This document shows positions 16,990 to 27,370 of a DNA stretch of 64,000 nt, piece by piece (positions within the stretch are counted from its first letter, which is position 1; each line of letters opens with the position of its first letter). This DNA comes from Rhabdaerophilum calidifontis (GTDB lineage Bacteria; Pseudomonadota; Alphaproteobacteria; Rhizobiales; Beijerinckiaceae), in the NCBI RefSeq assembly GCF_008641065.1, contig NZ_VTRS01000001.1:310001-374000 (forward strand). The letters are read 5' to 3'. Made by a program: the position numbers and the translations under genes. The notes under the pieces were generated by a model. It was not told the origin of the DNA, did no database searches, and saw only the letters and a list, made by a program, of their open reading frames with translations.

Positions 16990-19170
16990 ATGTCCGAGAT
17001 GCGCGATTTCTCAGTCTTCGTCCGCCCGGCGGCGGATGGCCGCGCCGCGATGGATCTCGCGGTGGAGGGTATCCATTGCGCGGCCTGCATGCGCGCCATT
17101 GAGAAGGGGCTCGCCGCCGAGCCCGGCGTCACCGGCGCGCGCGTCAATCTCGCCAATCGCCGGGTGACGGTCGAGTGGGAGCCCGGCCGTGTCGATCCGG
17201 GGCGGATCCTCGACCGCATGGATGCGATCGGCTTCCATGCCCATCCGTTCACGGTAGGCAGAGCGGAGGACAGCGAGAGGCGCGAGGAGAAGCGGCTGCT
17301 GATCTGCCTTGCGGTCGCGGGGTTCGCGGCCATGAACATCATGCTGCTCTCGGTTTCGGTCTGGGCGGGCAATGTCTCCGACATCACGCCCGAGACGCGG
17401 GATTTCTTCCACTGGCTCTCGGCGCTGATCGCCTTGCCGGCGGCGCTCTATGCCGGCATGCCCTTCTTCGAGAGCGCCGGCCGGGCGCTGCGGCAGCGCG
17501 CCGTCAACATGGATGTGCCGATCTCGCTCGGTGTGCTGCTCGCGCTCGGGATGAGCGTGGTCGAGACGCTGAACCATGCCGAGCACGCCTATTTCGATTC
17601 GGCCGTGATGCTGCTCTTCTTCCTGCTCGTCGGGCGCTATCTCGAACGGGCGATGCGGCGGCGGACGCGCGCGGTCGCGACCAATCTCGCGGCGCTCAAG
17701 GCCGAGACGGCGGTGAAATTCGTCTCGGAGACCGAGATCCGCACCGTGCCGGTGGCGGCGCTCGCGGCCGGCGATCTCGTGCTGGTGCGGCCGGGCGAGC
17801 GGATCGGCGTCGACGGCACCGTCGTCGAGGGCCGGAGCGAGATCGATGCAAGCCTCGTGACGGGCGAGACGCGGCCGGCGACGGTGCAAGCCGGCGCCGA
17901 TGTCTATGCCGGCACGCTCAACCTCTCCGGCACGATCAAGGTGCGGGTGCATTCGGCGGAGGAGGGCACGCTGCTCGCCGAGGTGCAGCGGCTGCTCGAC
18001 AAGGCGGCCGAAACGCGCTCGCGTCATGTGGTTCTGGCCGACCGCGCGGCGCGGCTCTACGCGCCGGTCGTGCATCTGACGGCGCTCCTGACCTTTCTCG
18101 GCTGGATCGTCGCCGGCGCCGGCTGGCACGACGCGCTGATCATCGCGATCACGGTGCTGATCATCACCTGCCCCTGCGCTTTGGGCCTCGCGATTCCCGC
18201 GGTGCAGGTTGTCGCGTCGGGGGCGCTGTTCCGCGCCCGCATCCTGATCAATTCCGGCGACGTGCTGGAGCGGCTCGCCGAGGCGGATACGATCGCCTTC
18301 GACAAGACCGGCACGTTGACACTGCCCGAGGCCAGCCTGCTCAATGCTGGCGCGGTCGAGCCGGGGCTCGTGGCGCTGGCCGGGCGTCTGGCGCTGACGA
18401 GCCGCCATCCGCTCGCGGCAGCGATCGTCGCCGCGACCGGCGCGGCGGAGCCGGTGCCCGGCGCGACCGAGGAGCCGGGCAGCGGTGTCCGCGCCGTGAT
18501 CGACGGAACCGAGGCGTTTCTCGGCAAGCCCGAGGATGCCCGGCTCGCCTTCGAGGCGGGCGCTGTGCAGCAGGCGCATCCCTCCGCGTCGCTGATCGCC
18601 ATCCGCTTCGGGGAGCGGGGGGCGGTGCTGGCGATCGGCCAGCGGCTCCGGCCCGATGCGGTCGAGACGGTGACAGCCCTGCAACGGGCGGGCTATCGTG
18701 TGCTGATCCTGTCCGGCGACCATGCGGCGGCAGTGTCGGAGGCGGCGGCGTCGCTCGGCGTCGCGGAGCATGCCGGCGGCCTCAAGCCGGCGGACAAGAT
18801 TGCCCGCCTCGAGGCTTTGCGGGCCGAGGGGCGCCGCGTCATGATGGTCGGGGACGGGCTCAACGACGCGCCGGCGCTGGCTGCGGCGCATGTCTCGCTC
18901 TCGCCCATCGATGCGACGCATCTCGCCCAGGTGCAGGCGGATGGCGTGTTCATCGGCGCGGCATTGGCGCCGGTTCTGGCCGCCTTGCGGATCGGGCGGC
19001 GGGCCAAGCGGATCATGATCGAGAATCTCTGGCTTGCGGTGCTCTACAACGCCGTGGCGGTGCCGATTGCGATCGCCGGCCTCGTGACGCCGCTGATCGC
19101 CGCGCTGGCGATGTCCGGTTCGTCGATTCTGGTGACGCTCAACGCCCTGCGGTCGGGGAGGGCGGCATGA
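16990..19170 (+). CDS. ccoI: Cu(I) P1B-type ATPase for cbb3 assembly
   Basis: 726 residues. The N-terminal metal-binding domain has C30-AA-C33 (GIHCAACMRAI). Eight membrane spans include the metal-transport motif C394-P-C396. The phosphorylated aspartate is D438 in DKTGTL, and the hinge is GDGLND. This is the CcoI/FixI/CtpA branch of copper ATPases that export copper to the periplasm for CuB loading, as judged from its position between ccoH and ccoS. AGGAGG precedes the ATG. The stop overlaps the ccoS start (ATGA). Confidence 0.96.
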   Translation: MSEMRDFSVFVRPAADGRAAMDLAVEGIHCAACMRAIEKGLAAEPGVTGARVNLANRRVTVEWEPGRVDPGRILDRMDAIGFHAHPFTVGRAEDSERREEKRLLICLAVAGFAAMNIMLLSVSVWAGNVSDITPETRDFFHWLSALIALPAALYAGMPFFESAGRALRQRAVNMDVPISLGVLLALGMSVVETLNHAEHAYFDSAVMLLFFLLVGRYLERAMRRRTRAVATNLAALKAETAVKFVSETEIRTVPVAALAAGDLVLVRPGERIGVDGTVVEGRSEIDASLVTGETRPATVQAGADVYAGTLNLSGTIKVRVHSAEEGTLLAEVQRLLDKAAETRSRHVVLADRAARLYAPVVHLTALLTFLGWIVAGAGWHDALIIAITVLIITCPCALGLAIPAVQVVASGALFRARILINSGDVLERLAEADTIAFDKTGTLTLPEASLLNAGAVEPGLVALAGRLALTSRHPLAAAIVAATGAAEPVPGATEEPGSGVRAVIDGTEAFLGKPEDARLAFEAGAVQQAHPSASLIAIRFGERGAVLAIGQRLRPDAVETVTALQRAGYRVLILSGDHAAAVSEAAASLGVAEHAGGLKPADKIARLEALRAEGRRVMMVGDGLNDAPALAAAHVSLSPIDATHLAQVQADGVFIGAALAPVLAALRIGRRAKRIMIENLWLAVLYNAVAVPIAIAGLVTPLIAALAMSGSSILVTLNALRSGRAA

Positions 19171-19319
19171 ACGTGCTCGTCTTTCTCGTGCCGCTGGCGC
19201 TGGGGCTCGGACTTCTCGGGCTCGGGGCATTCGTCTGGTCGATGAAGAGCGGCCAGTTCGACGATCTCGAAGGCGCGGCGCATCGCGTGCTCGATGACGA
19301 GGATATCGGACGCGGCTAG
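19167..19319 (+). CDS. ccoS: cbb3 oxidase maturation protein CcoS
   Basis: 50 residues: one membrane span (LVFLVPLALGLGLLGLGAFVWSM) followed by the family signature KSGQFDDLEGAAHRVLDDED. The ATG overlaps the ccoI stop by four bases, so it is translationally coupled. CcoS is required for incorporation of haem b and CuB into CcoN in studied species. It closes the ccoGHIS unit; no obvious terminator follows. Confidence 0.95.
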   Translation: MNVLVFLVPLALGLGLLGLGAFVWSMKSGQFDDLEGAAHRVLDDEDIGRG

Positions 19320-19429
19320 GCGCGAGCCCGAGCGGGCGGGTTCCGGCGGTGCGAACGAGACGTTATGGTCATGCTCTCGCCCGAATCGGCCGCTTCGACG
19401 GCCGGCCCTCCAGCCTGGCCGGTTTCCCG

Positions 19430-21889
19430 ATGTTCCGTTCCCCGATGTCCCGCTTCTCCCATCGCATCCCGCTTGCGGCGCTCGCCTTCCTGCTGGCGCT
19501 GTGCGCCGCCATCGGAACAGCGGCGGTCGCGCAGCAGGCCGGCGGCGCACGGTCGCCGCGCGAGCAGCTGGACGCGATCCGCCTCGATATCGGCCAGATC
19601 GAGGCGGCGCTCCAGCGCGAAACGCTCGATGACGCTCGCCTCGCCGAATTGCGCGGCCGGCTCGATCCGCTTTCCGAACGGATCGCCGGGATCATCCAGC
19701 GCGAGCAGCCGCGCGCCGACGAGATCCGGGCGCGGCTCGATCGGCTGGGCGCGCCGCCGGACGCCACCAAGGGGCAGACCGAAAGCGCCGAAGTGACGCG
19801 GGACCGCGCCGAGCAGCAGCGGCTGTGGCAGGATGCCGACGAGACCCTGCGTCTTTCCCGCGCGCTCGATCTCCGGATCGAGCAGCTGCGCGAGGCGGTG
19901 GCCGAGCGTCGCCGCGCCAATTTCGCGCGCGCGATCCTGGCGCAGGGCCCCTCCATCGCCTCGCCGCTGCTGTGGCTCGACGTGACCCGCGCGCTGCCCG
20001 GCGATTTCCGGGCGCTTCGGGTGTTGTTCTCGCAATGGGGCGAGGTGCTTGCGGACAATCTCGACTGGTTCGAGGTCGTGATCCTCGTTCTGCTTGGCGT
20101 CGCGGCGCTCCTCGGCCTGCCCCGCATCCGCAGCAGATTGACGCGCGACCTGCTGACGCCCGCGGCGGCGGCGACGAGCGATATCGAGCCCTCGCGGCTG
20201 GCACGAGCCCTGTTCGGGCTCCGGCGCATCGTTCTCGCCGTGCTCTTGCCGGTGGTGGTGCTGTTCCTCCTGCAATGGCTTGTGGTCAATTTCGGGCTGG
20301 TGCCGGCGCGCCTCGGGCGGGTCGTCGATGCCGTGACGGGCGGTATCGCCGTGACGATCGCCATGACCGGGCTGGTCCATGCGGTGTTTGCGCCGGCGCA
20401 TCCGGCCTGGCGACTCATCGCGGCGAGCGACCGGATGGCGCATGCCTTCGCGCGGCTGGTGCTGGCGGCGGTGGCGCTGCTCTCGCTCGGCAAGGTTGTC
20501 GAGGCATTGCAGGCGGCGATCGTCGCGGCGCTGCCAGGGACGATCGCGACGAAGGGCGTGTTCGCGCTGCTGGTGGCGCTGCTGGTGGCGCGCGGCCTGC
20601 ACCGTGCCTTTGCCGTCGAGCCGGAGCCCGAGGAGGGCGTCGCCCGCGCCGCCCCGGCGCTCACGACGGCGCGGATCGCCATCTGGGGCGTGATCGTGCT
20701 CGTCGTCGGCGCGGTCCTGCTCGGCTATGTGGCGCTTGCGGCCTTCCTCGTCGACCAGCTCCTCTGGCTGACGATCCTGGCGCTGGGCAGCGCGCTTGCG
20801 CTGGCGCTGATCGACGAGGCGCTGGGGGCGGGGCTGTCGGCGCGCGGCCTGCTCGGCCGGCGGGTGCGCGAGGCGACGGGGTTCTCCGCGCGTTCGCTCG
20901 ATCAACTGGGTGTGCTGGGCGCCGGCATCGCGCGGCTGATGCTGTTCGTCGTGCTCGGCATGCTGGCGCTGGCGCCCTGGGGCATCGATTCCTCGAATCT
21001 CTTCGGCAATCTGCGCGCGGCATTCTTCGGCTTCCAGGTCGGCGGCGTCACGATCTCGCTGGCCACGATCGCCTTCGCGCTGCTGCTGTTCATCTTCGGG
21101 TTCGCCGCCACGCGCGCGATCCAGAACTGGCTGGAAACGCGCTATCTGCCGCATACGGGGCTCGATCTCGGGCTCAGGAACTCGATAAAGACCGTCTTCG
21201 GCTATCTCGGCACCATCCTCACCGCGATGCTGGCGCTGAGCCATCTCGGTCTGTCCTTCGAGAAGCTCGCCATCGTTGCCGGTGCGCTCTCTGTTGGCAT
21301 CGGCTTCGGGCTGCGCTCGATCGTCGAGAATTTCGTCTCGGGCCTGATCCTGCTCTGGGAGCGGCCGATCCGCGTCGGCGACCAGATCGCCGTCGGCGAG
21401 GAGCAGGGCGTGGTGAAGCGGATCAATGTCCGCGCCACCGAGATCGAGACCTTCGATCGCGCGAGCCTGATCATCCCCAATTCCGAATTCATCTCCGGCC
21501 GCGTCAAGAACTGGATGCATGCCGACCGCACCGGCCGGATCGTCATTCCGGTCAGCGTCGAATACAATGCGGATCCGGAAACGGTCGATGCGCTGCTCAA
21601 GGAGGCGGCGCTCGCGCATCGGGAGGTGTTCAGCGAGCCGGCTCCCTTCGTCCTGTTCAAGAATCTTGGCGAATCCGGGCTCGATTTCGAGCTCTACTGC
21701 TACACCGATGTCGAATCGCGCGCCAGGACCCGTTCCGAACTGCTGTTCGACATCCTCCGCCGGCTGAAGGCGGCGGGGATCGCGATCCCCTATCCGACGC
21801 GGCGACTCGAGATCGCGAATATTTCCGAGATCGACCCGCGCGTGCTCTCGGCCGCGATCGCGGATGAAAGCGGGCCGCGGCGCCGCTGA
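19430..21889 (+). CDS. MscS-family mechanosensitive channel with DUF3772 domain
   Basis: 819 residues. A signal peptide (about residues 10-35, ending AAVAQQ) precedes a coiled periplasmic domain of the DUF3772 type. Multiple membrane spans follow (about 215-560), then the MscS core: pore helix LAIVAGALSVGIGFGLRSIVENFVSGL and the beta domain beginning LLWERPIRVGDQIAVG. It is a large K+ efflux (MscK/YbdG-like) relative acting in osmotic protection. The ATG at 19430 is used; ATG 19445 is equally possible, and both retain the signal. It is about 110 bp from ccoS and probably separately transcribed. Confidence 0.88.
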   Translation: MFRSPMSRFSHRIPLAALAFLLALCAAIGTAAVAQQAGGARSPREQLDAIRLDIGQIEAALQRETLDDARLAELRGRLDPLSERIAGIIQREQPRADEIRARLDRLGAPPDATKGQTESAEVTRDRAEQQRLWQDADETLRLSRALDLRIEQLREAVAERRRANFARAILAQGPSIASPLLWLDVTRALPGDFRALRVLFSQWGEVLADNLDWFEVVILVLLGVAALLGLPRIRSRLTRDLLTPAAAATSDIEPSRLARALFGLRRIVLAVLLPVVVLFLLQWLVVNFGLVPARLGRVVDAVTGGIAVTIAMTGLVHAVFAPAHPAWRLIAASDRMAHAFARLVLAAVALLSLGKVVEALQAAIVAALPGTIATKGVFALLVALLVARGLHRAFAVEPEPEEGVARAAPALTTARIAIWGVIVLVVGAVLLGYVALAAFLVDQLLWLTILALGSALALALIDEALGAGLSARGLLGRRVREATGFSARSLDQLGVLGAGIARLMLFVVLGMLALAPWGIDSSNLFGNLRAAFFGFQVGGVTISLATIAFALLLFIFGFAATRAIQNWLETRYLPHTGLDLGLRNSIKTVFGYLGTILTAMLALSHLGLSFEKLAIVAGALSVGIGFGLRSIVENFVSGLILLWERPIRVGDQIAVGEEQGVVKRINVRATEIETFDRASLIIPNSEFISGRVKNWMHADRTGRIVIPVSVEYNADPETVDALLKEAALAHREVFSEPAPFVLFKNLGESGLDFELYCYTDVESRARTRSELLFDILRRLKAAGIAIPYPTRRLEIANISEIDPRVLSAAIADESGPRRR

Positions 21890-21899
21890 GCCGGCGGGC

Positions 21900-22721
21900 T
21901 CATTGCGGCGGCAGGGGCGGTGCCTCGCGCACCAGCAGGATCGAGACGCGACGGTTCGGCGCGAGATAGGGATCGTCTGGGAATATAGGCTGGTTGTCGG
22001 CGCGGCCGATCACCGATTCGAAGCGGTCATCCGGCACGCCGGCATTGGCGAGCAGGTCGCGCACCGCCACCGCACGCTCCGAGGACAGTCGCCAGCCGGC
22101 GCCCCGCTCGCGGGTCGCGCCGCGCACCGAACTCGTGTGGCCGGTGATGCGGATGCGGTTCGGCAGGCGGCGGAGCGTCGGGGCGATCGCCTCCAGCACG
22201 CGGCGCGTCCGCTCGTAGGGCAGGGCCGCGCCCTCGGCGAACATCGAGCGGCCGTCCTGGTCGAGGATCTGGATGTCGAGCCCGTCCGCGACCTCCTCGA
22301 TGACGACGTTGCGAGAGATCTCGGTGATCTCCGGCATTTCCTGAAGGGCCTGGCGCAGGGTCGCGGCGGCGGTGGTGAAGCCGCGATCGGTGAAGAACGT
22401 GCCCTCGGCAGCCGTGTTGCGCTGGACATTCTTGACCGGCGCCGTCTGGTCGGCGGCGTAATCCGGCGTCACCTTCTCGGTGTTGCGGACATTGGAGCGC
22501 GTCGGCAGGCCGTCGGTCTCGATCACCCCGGAAAGACGGGTGTGGCGCTGGGCGCCGAAAGCTTCGCGCATCGAGCCGGCGACGATCTGCTGCTTCTTGG
22601 AATTCGGCGTCGAGAATGCCACGAGCATTACGAAGAAGCTCAGGAGCAGGCCCATCAGATCCGCGAAGGTCACGAACCAGCCATGGCCGCCCGAATGCGC
22701 CGCGCCTCTTTTGCGAGCCAT
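21900..22721 (-). CDS. motB: MotB-type stator protein (OmpA/MotB domain)
   Basis: 273 residues. The N-terminal span GWFVTFADLMGLLLSFFVMLVAFS contains the conserved aspartate (D21) that carries protons in MotB. A plug/linker region follows, then a C-terminal OmpA-like peptidoglycan-binding domain (RITGHTSSVRG, LSSERAVAVRDLLANAGV, PNRRVSILL). It forms the stator with the MotA-like partner encoded 18 bp upstream. No other flagellar gene is nearby, so a flagellar role is likely but not proved; an ion channel for another envelope machine is possible. Confidence 0.85.
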   Translation of the reverse strand: MARKRGAAHSGGHGWFVTFADLMGLLLSFFVMLVAFSTPNSKKQQIVAGSMREAFGAQRHTRLSGVIETDGLPTRSNVRNTEKVTPDYAADQTAPVKNVQRNTAAEGTFFTDRGFTTAAATLRQALQEMPEITEISRNVVIEEVADGLDIQILDQDGRSMFAEGAALPYERTRRVLEAIAPTLRRLPNRIRITGHTSSVRGATRERGAGWRLSSERAVAVRDLLANAGVPDDRFESVIGRADNQPIFPDDPYLAPNRRVSILLVREAPPLPPQ

Positions 22722-22739
22722 GATCGGTCCCCGTTCCGG

Positions 22740-23516
22740 TTACGCGGCTGCCTCGGCCTCGGCGAAATGCGCCTTGTGGTGCTCGGGCAGGTAGGAGAGC
22801 AGCATCTCGCGGATGATGCCGGAGCTTTTCGCCTGGCGGATCTGGAGCACGCCGTCGATGATCAGCGAGCGGGAGAGATCCTCTTCCTCGAGCTTGAGAT
22901 GCAGCTTGTCGGCGATCGGCAGGCAGAACAGGTTGGCGATCAGTGCGCCGTAGAGCGTCGCCAGCAGGGCGGTGGCCATGAAGGGACCGAGCTTCGACGG
23001 ATCGTCCATATTGGCGAACATGCCGACCATGCCGAGCAGCGTGCCGACCATGCCCCAGGCCGGCGCGCAATCGCCGATCGCACGGTAGATCTTCTGGCCT
23101 TCGTCGAGATGGGCGAGGAAGGTGTCGCGGTCCTTTTCCATCGTGTCCTTGATGAACTCGGCGTCGTAGCCGTCCACGACATAGCGGATGCCTTGGGCGA
23201 GGAAGGGGTCCTCCACCTGATGGTTTTCGAGCGCCATCGGCCCCGATTTGCGCATGATATCCGCGACCTTGGTGATTTCCTCGATCAGCGCGCGCGGATC
23301 GAGCGGCCGCAATTGCAGTGCGAAGCGCATGCCCATGGGCAGGCCGTGCATGATCGAGGAAAAGGGAAAGCGGATCATCGTCGAGGCCGTCGCCCCGCCG
23401 AAGATCACGATCGCGGCGTGATCCGAAACATAGATCGAGAGATGGCCGTCCATCAGCATGAGCAGCACGACGGTCGCGATGCCCAGCAAGGTTCCAACGA
23501 TAGTGGAGATATCCAT
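22740..23516 (-). CDS. motA: MotA/PomA-type stator protein
   Basis: 258 residues with four membrane spans: STIVGTLLGIATVVLLMLM, HAAIVIFGGATASTMI, and the C-terminal pair around WGMVGTLLGMVGMFANM and LGPFMATALLATLYGALIANLF, joined by a large cytoplasmic loop. The order and the TLLGMVGMF signature match the MotA/PomA family; the short length is closer to PomA/MotP than to the longer alphaproteobacterial MotA. Ion specificity (H+ or Na+) cannot be assigned by eye. Operon with motB; divergent from ndvA across 186 bp. Confidence 0.85.
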   Translation of the reverse strand: MDISTIVGTLLGIATVVLLMLMDGHLSIYVSDHAAIVIFGGATASTMIRFPFSSIMHGLPMGMRFALQLRPLDPRALIEEITKVADIMRKSGPMALENHQVEDPFLAQGIRYVVDGYDAEFIKDTMEKDRDTFLAHLDEGQKIYRAIGDCAPAWGMVGTLLGMVGMFANMDDPSKLGPFMATALLATLYGALIANLFCLPIADKLHLKLEEEDLSRSLIIDGVLQIRQAKSSGIIREMLLSYLPEHHKAHFAEAEAAA

Positions 23517-23702
23517 GACCCGCCTGTCCCCCGGGCGCCCGCACTCCGGTGCGCCGCCAGCTCTCTCCCCGCACGTTAGGCGTTGCGGCTAAAGGAAGGG
23601 TTAAGCTTAAAGGGCGGGCGCTCAGTCGCCGTTCATCTCGCGGACGCGATAAGCCCGTGCCCCGAACCGGAATTTCTCCGAAGGCCAGCCCGGAAGTCCC
23701 CC
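23517..23702. promoter_or_regulatory. divergent motA/ndvA control region
   Basis: The 186-bp gap must hold promoters for both directions. It contains the 10-bp palindrome TTAAGCTTAA (23601-23610), AT-rich against its surroundings. I could not identify a good -35/-10 pair or a sigma-28 type promoter. Confidence 0.3.
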
Positions 23703-25472
23703 ATGTCGTTGCCTCGTCTCTATTGGCGTGTCCTGCTCCAGCTCGGCCCGGAATTGCGGCTTGGCCTTGTGCTCGTCCTCGCCAATCTGGCGCTGGCGGT
23801 CGCAACCTTCGCGGAACCGTATCTGTTCGGCCGGATCATCAACCTGCTGACCTCGGCGCAGGCCGCGGCGAGCCGGCCGACTCTCGCCGCGCTGGCGCCG
23901 CTGATCGCGCTCTGGCTTGCCTTCGGGCTGGTGACGATCCTCGGCGGCGTCATGGTGGCGCTGCACGCCGACCGGCTTGCCCATCGCCGCCGCCTCGGGG
24001 TGATGGCGACCTATTTCGAGCATGTGCTGACCCTGCCGCTGTCCTTCCATGCCGGTACGCATTCCGGGCGCACGCTCAAGGTGATGCTGAACGGCGCCGA
24101 CGGCATGTTCTGGCTCTGGCTGGGCTTTCTGCGCGATCATTGCGCGGCCCTGGTCTCGCTGCTCTGCCTGCTGCCGCTGACGCTGTTCATCAACTGGCGG
24201 CTGGCACTGCTGCTGGTGGCGCTCGTCGTCGTCTTTGCGTTCCTGATGGGGGTCGTCGTCACGCGCGCGGCGCGGCTTCAGGAAAAGGTCGAGGGCTACC
24301 ATTCCGAACTCGCCGAGCACACCTCCGATGCGTTCGGCAATATCCCCGTCATCCAGAGCTTCACCCGGATCCAGGCCGAACTCGGCCAGCTCCGCTTCGT
24401 GATCGACAGGCTGCTCGGCGCGCAGATCCCCGTCCTGTCCTGGTGGGCGCTGGCATCGGTGGCGACCCGCGCCTCCTCGACCTTGACCGTGACGGCGATC
24501 TTCCTGCTCGGCACCTGGCTCCACCTTAACGATCTCGCGACGATCGGCGATATCGTGACCTTCATGGGCTATGCGACCTTGCTGATCGGCAAGCTCGAAG
24601 CAGCCGTGGGCTTCGTCAACCAGGTCTTCATGCAGGCACCGCGCCTCAAGGATTTCTTCGAGGTTCTCGACACGACGCCGCAGGTGCGCGACCGGCCGAA
24701 CGCCGTCGATGCCGGCGATCTCAAGGGCGAGGTCGCGTTCGAGAGCGTGACCTTTTCCTATGACGGCAAGCGGCCGGCGATCGCCGATTTCACCTTCACC
24801 GCCGCGCCGGGCCAGGTGATCGCGCTTGTGGGCGCGACGGGATCCGGCAAATCGACGACGCTCGGCCTCCTGCATCGCGCCTTCGACCCGCAATCGGGGC
24901 GGGTGCTGATCGACGGGCGGGATATCCGCGATTTCACCCTGCAATCGCTGCGCCGGAACATCGCGGTCGTGTTTCAGGAGCCGATGCTGTTCGCGCGAAC
25001 GATCCGCGAGAATCTCGAGGTCGGCCGGGCCGATGCGAGCGATGCCGAAATGATGCAGGCGCTGGAGCGCGCGCAGGCGCTCGAATTCATCGGCCGCCAG
25101 CCCGAGGGGCTCGATACCAAGGTCGGCGAACGCGGCCGTTCGCTGTCCGGGGGCGAGCGGCAGCGGCTCTCGATCGCGCGGGCGCTGCTCAAGAACCCGC
25201 CGATCCTGATCCTCGACGAGGCGACGTCGGCGCTCGATGCCGCCACGGAACAGAAGCTCCAGAAGGCGCTCGACGCGGTGATGAAGGGGCGCACCACCTT
25301 CGTCATCGCGCATCGCCTCGCCACGATCCGCAACGCCGACCAGATCGTCGTGCTCGATCAGGGAAGGATCGTCGAGCACGGCACGTTCGAGGACCTGGTC
25401 GCGGCCGGAGGGCGGTTCGCGACCCTGGCGCGGGCGCAGTTCATGGCGCCGGACGTCACGGGCACGGCTTAG
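23703..25472 (+). CDS. ndvA: ABC exporter of the cyclic beta-1,2-glucan (NdvA/ChvA) type
   Basis: 589 residues: an N-terminal six-span exporter domain fused to an ABC ATPase. Walker A is GATGSGKST, signature [16 protein letters not shown], Walker [13 protein letters not shown], then the H-loop AHRLATI. The beginning ([26 protein letters not shown]) resembles NdvA/ChvA, which export cyclic glucans to the periplasm. The synthase NdvB is not in the window, so substrate is inferred. The ATG at 23703 matches the family start. It is convergent with aroB: the two stop codons overlap in TTAG. Confidence 0.85.
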   Translation: MSLPRLYWRVLLQLGPELRLGLVLVLANLALAVATFAEPYLFGRIINLLTSAQAAASRPTLAALAPLIALWLAFGLVTILGGVMVALHADRLAHRRRLGVMATYFEHVLTLPLSFHAGTHSGRTLKVMLNGADGMFWLWLGFLRDHCAALVSLLCLLPLTLFINWRLALLLVALVVVFAFLMGVVVTRAARLQEKVEGYHSELAEHTSDAFGNIPVIQSFTRIQAELGQLRFVIDRLLGAQIPVLSWWALASVATRASSTLTVTAIFLLGTWLHLNDLATIGDIVTFMGYATLLIGKLEAAVGFVNQVFMQAPRLKDFFEVLDTTPQVRDRPNAVDAGDLKGEVAFESVTFSYDGKRPAIADFTFTAAPGQVIALVGATGSGKSTTLGLLHRAFDPQSGRVLIDGRDIRDFTLQSLRRNIAVVFQEPMLFARTIRENLEVGRADASDAEMMQALERAQALEFIGRQPEGLDTKVGERGRSLSGGERQRLSIARALLKNPPILILDEATSALDAATEQKLQKALDAVMKGRTTFVIAHRLATIRNADQIVVLDQGRIVEHGTFEDLVAAGGRFATLARAQFMAPDVTGTA

Positions 25473-26593
25473 CCGGCTTCCGCGGCGAGGAAGGCCAGGA
25501 CCTTCTCGGCCGGCACGTCCCGCGCGATGAAGCTCTGCCCGATCCCACGCGTCAGGATGAAGGTCAGCGTGCCGCGCGCCACCTTCTTGTCCTGCCGGAT
25601 CACGTCGAGGATCGCCTCGGGCGTCCCGATGCCACCGGGCACATCGGCGAGCCGTGTCGGCAGCCCCACGGCTTCGAGATGCGCCGCGACGCGGCTCGGC
25701 ACCTCCTGCGCGCAGAGGCCGAGGTTTTGCGAGAACCGGTGCGCCATCGCCATGCCGATCGCCACCCCCTCGCCATGGACGAGACGGGTGCCGTCATAGC
25801 CCGTGAGCGCCTCCAGCGCGTGGCCGAAGGTATGGCCGAGATTGAGCAGCGCCCGGTCGCCGGTTTCGGTCTCGTCGCGGGCGACGATGGCGGCCTTGGC
25901 GGTGCAGGCGATTGCGATCGCCTCCTCGCGTTCCGGCCCGCCGGAGAAAATGCCGCGCCAGGCGCCTTGCTCCAGCCATTCGAAGAAATCGGGCCGGTCG
26001 ATCAGCCCGTATTTCGCCAGCTCGGCGTAGCCGGCGCGCATCTCGCGCGGGCTCAGCGTATCGAGCAGCGCGGTATCGGCGAGGACGAGCGCCGGCTGGT
26101 GGAACGCGCCGACCAGGTTCTTGCCGTGAGGGGAATTGATCCCGGTCTTGCCGCCGACGGAGCTGTCCACCTGGGCGAGGAGCGTCGTCGGCACCTGCAC
26201 GAAGCGCATGCCGCGCCGGGCGATGGCGGCCGCGAAGCCGGCGAGATCGCCGATCACGCCGCCACCGAGCGCGATCACCAGATCGCCGCGTTCGAGCCGG
26301 GCGGCAAGGATGGCCTCGACCAGGCGTTCGAGCTGCGGCCAGCTCTTCGTGGCTTCTCCGGGCGGCAGGATCAGCGCGTGACGCCGGATTCCGGCGGCGT
26401 CGAGCGCCCGTTCGAGCACCGGAAGATGATAGCCCGCCACATGCGTGTCGGTCACGACCAGCACGGCGCGCGCGGCCGAGACGGCAGAGATCGCGCTGCC
26501 GGCTTCGGCGAGCAGGCCGCGGCCGATGCGGATCTCGTAGCTGCGGCCGGCGAGATCGACCGTCACGATCCGGGGCGGGGCGGTTTCAGGCAT
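25469..26593 (-). CDS. aroB: 3-dehydroquinate synthase
   Basis: 374 residues. AroB signatures include [49 protein letters not shown] and the metal-binding [12 protein letters not shown]. It uses NAD+ and a divalent metal to turn DAHP into 3-dehydroquinate, step two of the shikimate pathway. Its start overlaps the aroK stop by 8 bp, so the pair is coupled. Length is normal. Confidence 0.98.
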   Translation of the reverse strand: MPETAPPRIVTVDLAGRSYEIRIGRGLLAEAGSAISAVSAARAVLVVTDTHVAGYHLPVLERALDAAGIRRHALILPPGEATKSWPQLERLVEAILAARLERGDLVIALGGGVIGDLAGFAAAIARRGMRFVQVPTTLLAQVDSSVGGKTGINSPHGKNLVGAFHQPALVLADTALLDTLSPREMRAGYAELAKYGLIDRPDFFEWLEQGAWRGIFSGGPEREEAIAIACTAKAAIVARDETETGDRALLNLGHTFGHALEALTGYDGTRLVHGEGVAIGMAMAHRFSQNLGLCAQEVPSRVAAHLEAVGLPTRLADVPGGIGTPEAILDVIRQDKKVARGTLTFILTRGIGQSFIARDVPAEKVLAFLAAEAG

Positions 26594-27218
26594 CGTTGGC
26601 TCCTTCCTCCGGCGGGAGATGCACCTCGAGCGCGGCCAGCACGGCCTGGACCATCACGTCATGGGGCACGTCCTCCGAGAGGACGGTGATGTCCGCCTCG
26701 GCATAGACGGGATGGCGCCGGGCGATCAGGTCCCGCATCACGGCTTCCGGATCGGGCTGACGGAGCAGGGGCCGGTTCTGCCGCTTCTGGACGCGGCGCA
26801 TCAGCACCGGCAGCTCCGCCTTGAGCCAGACCGAGACTCCCTGCGCGCGGATGCGCGCGCGGGTATCGGGGTCCATATAGGCGCCGCCGCCGGTGGCGAT
26901 CACCTGCTGTCGCTCGCCGAGAAGCCGCGCGATCACCTTGCGCTCGCCGGCGCGGAACTCGGCCTCGCCGCGCAATTCGAAGATTTCGGGGATGGTCATC
27001 CGCGCCGATTCCTCGATCGCGTGGTCGCTGTCGACGAAGGGCAGGCCGAGGCGCTGCGCGAGGCGGCGGCCGACGGAGGTCTTGCCGGCGCCCATCAGCC
27101 CGACAAGCACGACATGCCGCCCGCCGAGCCGCGCGCGGATGGCGGCTGCGGGATCAGGCTCCGGCGTGCCGGTCTTCGGGGCTTCCGCGGAGCGGAACGG
27201 GGCGGGCAGATCGGTCAT
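26586..27218 (-). CDS. aroK: shikimate kinase
   Basis: 210 residues. An N-terminal extension of about 35 residues precedes the kinase. Walker A is GLMGAGKTSVGRRLA, the shikimate-binding block reads FVDSDHAIE and FRAGERKV, with GGGAYMDPDTR and the lid RQNRPLL. It phosphorylates shikimate with ATP. Two ATGs are adjacent (27221 and 27218); the downstream one is given. The longer frame to 27353 has no family similarity. In operon with aroB. Confidence 0.95.
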   Translation of the reverse strand: MTDLPAPFRSAEAPKTGTPEPDPAAAIRARLGGRHVVLVGLMGAGKTSVGRRLAQRLGLPFVDSDHAIEESARMTIPEIFELRGEAEFRAGERKVIARLLGERQQVIATGGGAYMDPDTRARIRAQGVSVWLKAELPVLMRRVQKRQNRPLLRQPDPEAVMRDLIARRHPVYAEADITVLSEDVPHDVMVQAVLAALEVHLPPEEGANDA

Positions 27219-27370
27219 CATCCATCCAGTCGGGACCGAATAGGCGAATGACGGCCCGGCGGCAACCGCGCCGGGCATCGGCGCAGGCGGCCTTGCCTCC
27301 ATCCTTCGACGGATGGATAAGGGAGGGGCACGATTCCCGCCCGGTACGGGCATCCCCGGGGCCTGATTGC

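Noticed and set aside
17011-19230. 739-codon minus-strand frame across ccoI
   Set aside because: Antisense shadow of a clear copper ATPase; no family motif.
19316-21619. 767-codon minus-strand frame across the MscS gene
   Set aside because: Antisense shadow with low-complexity Arg/Gln/Asp composition.
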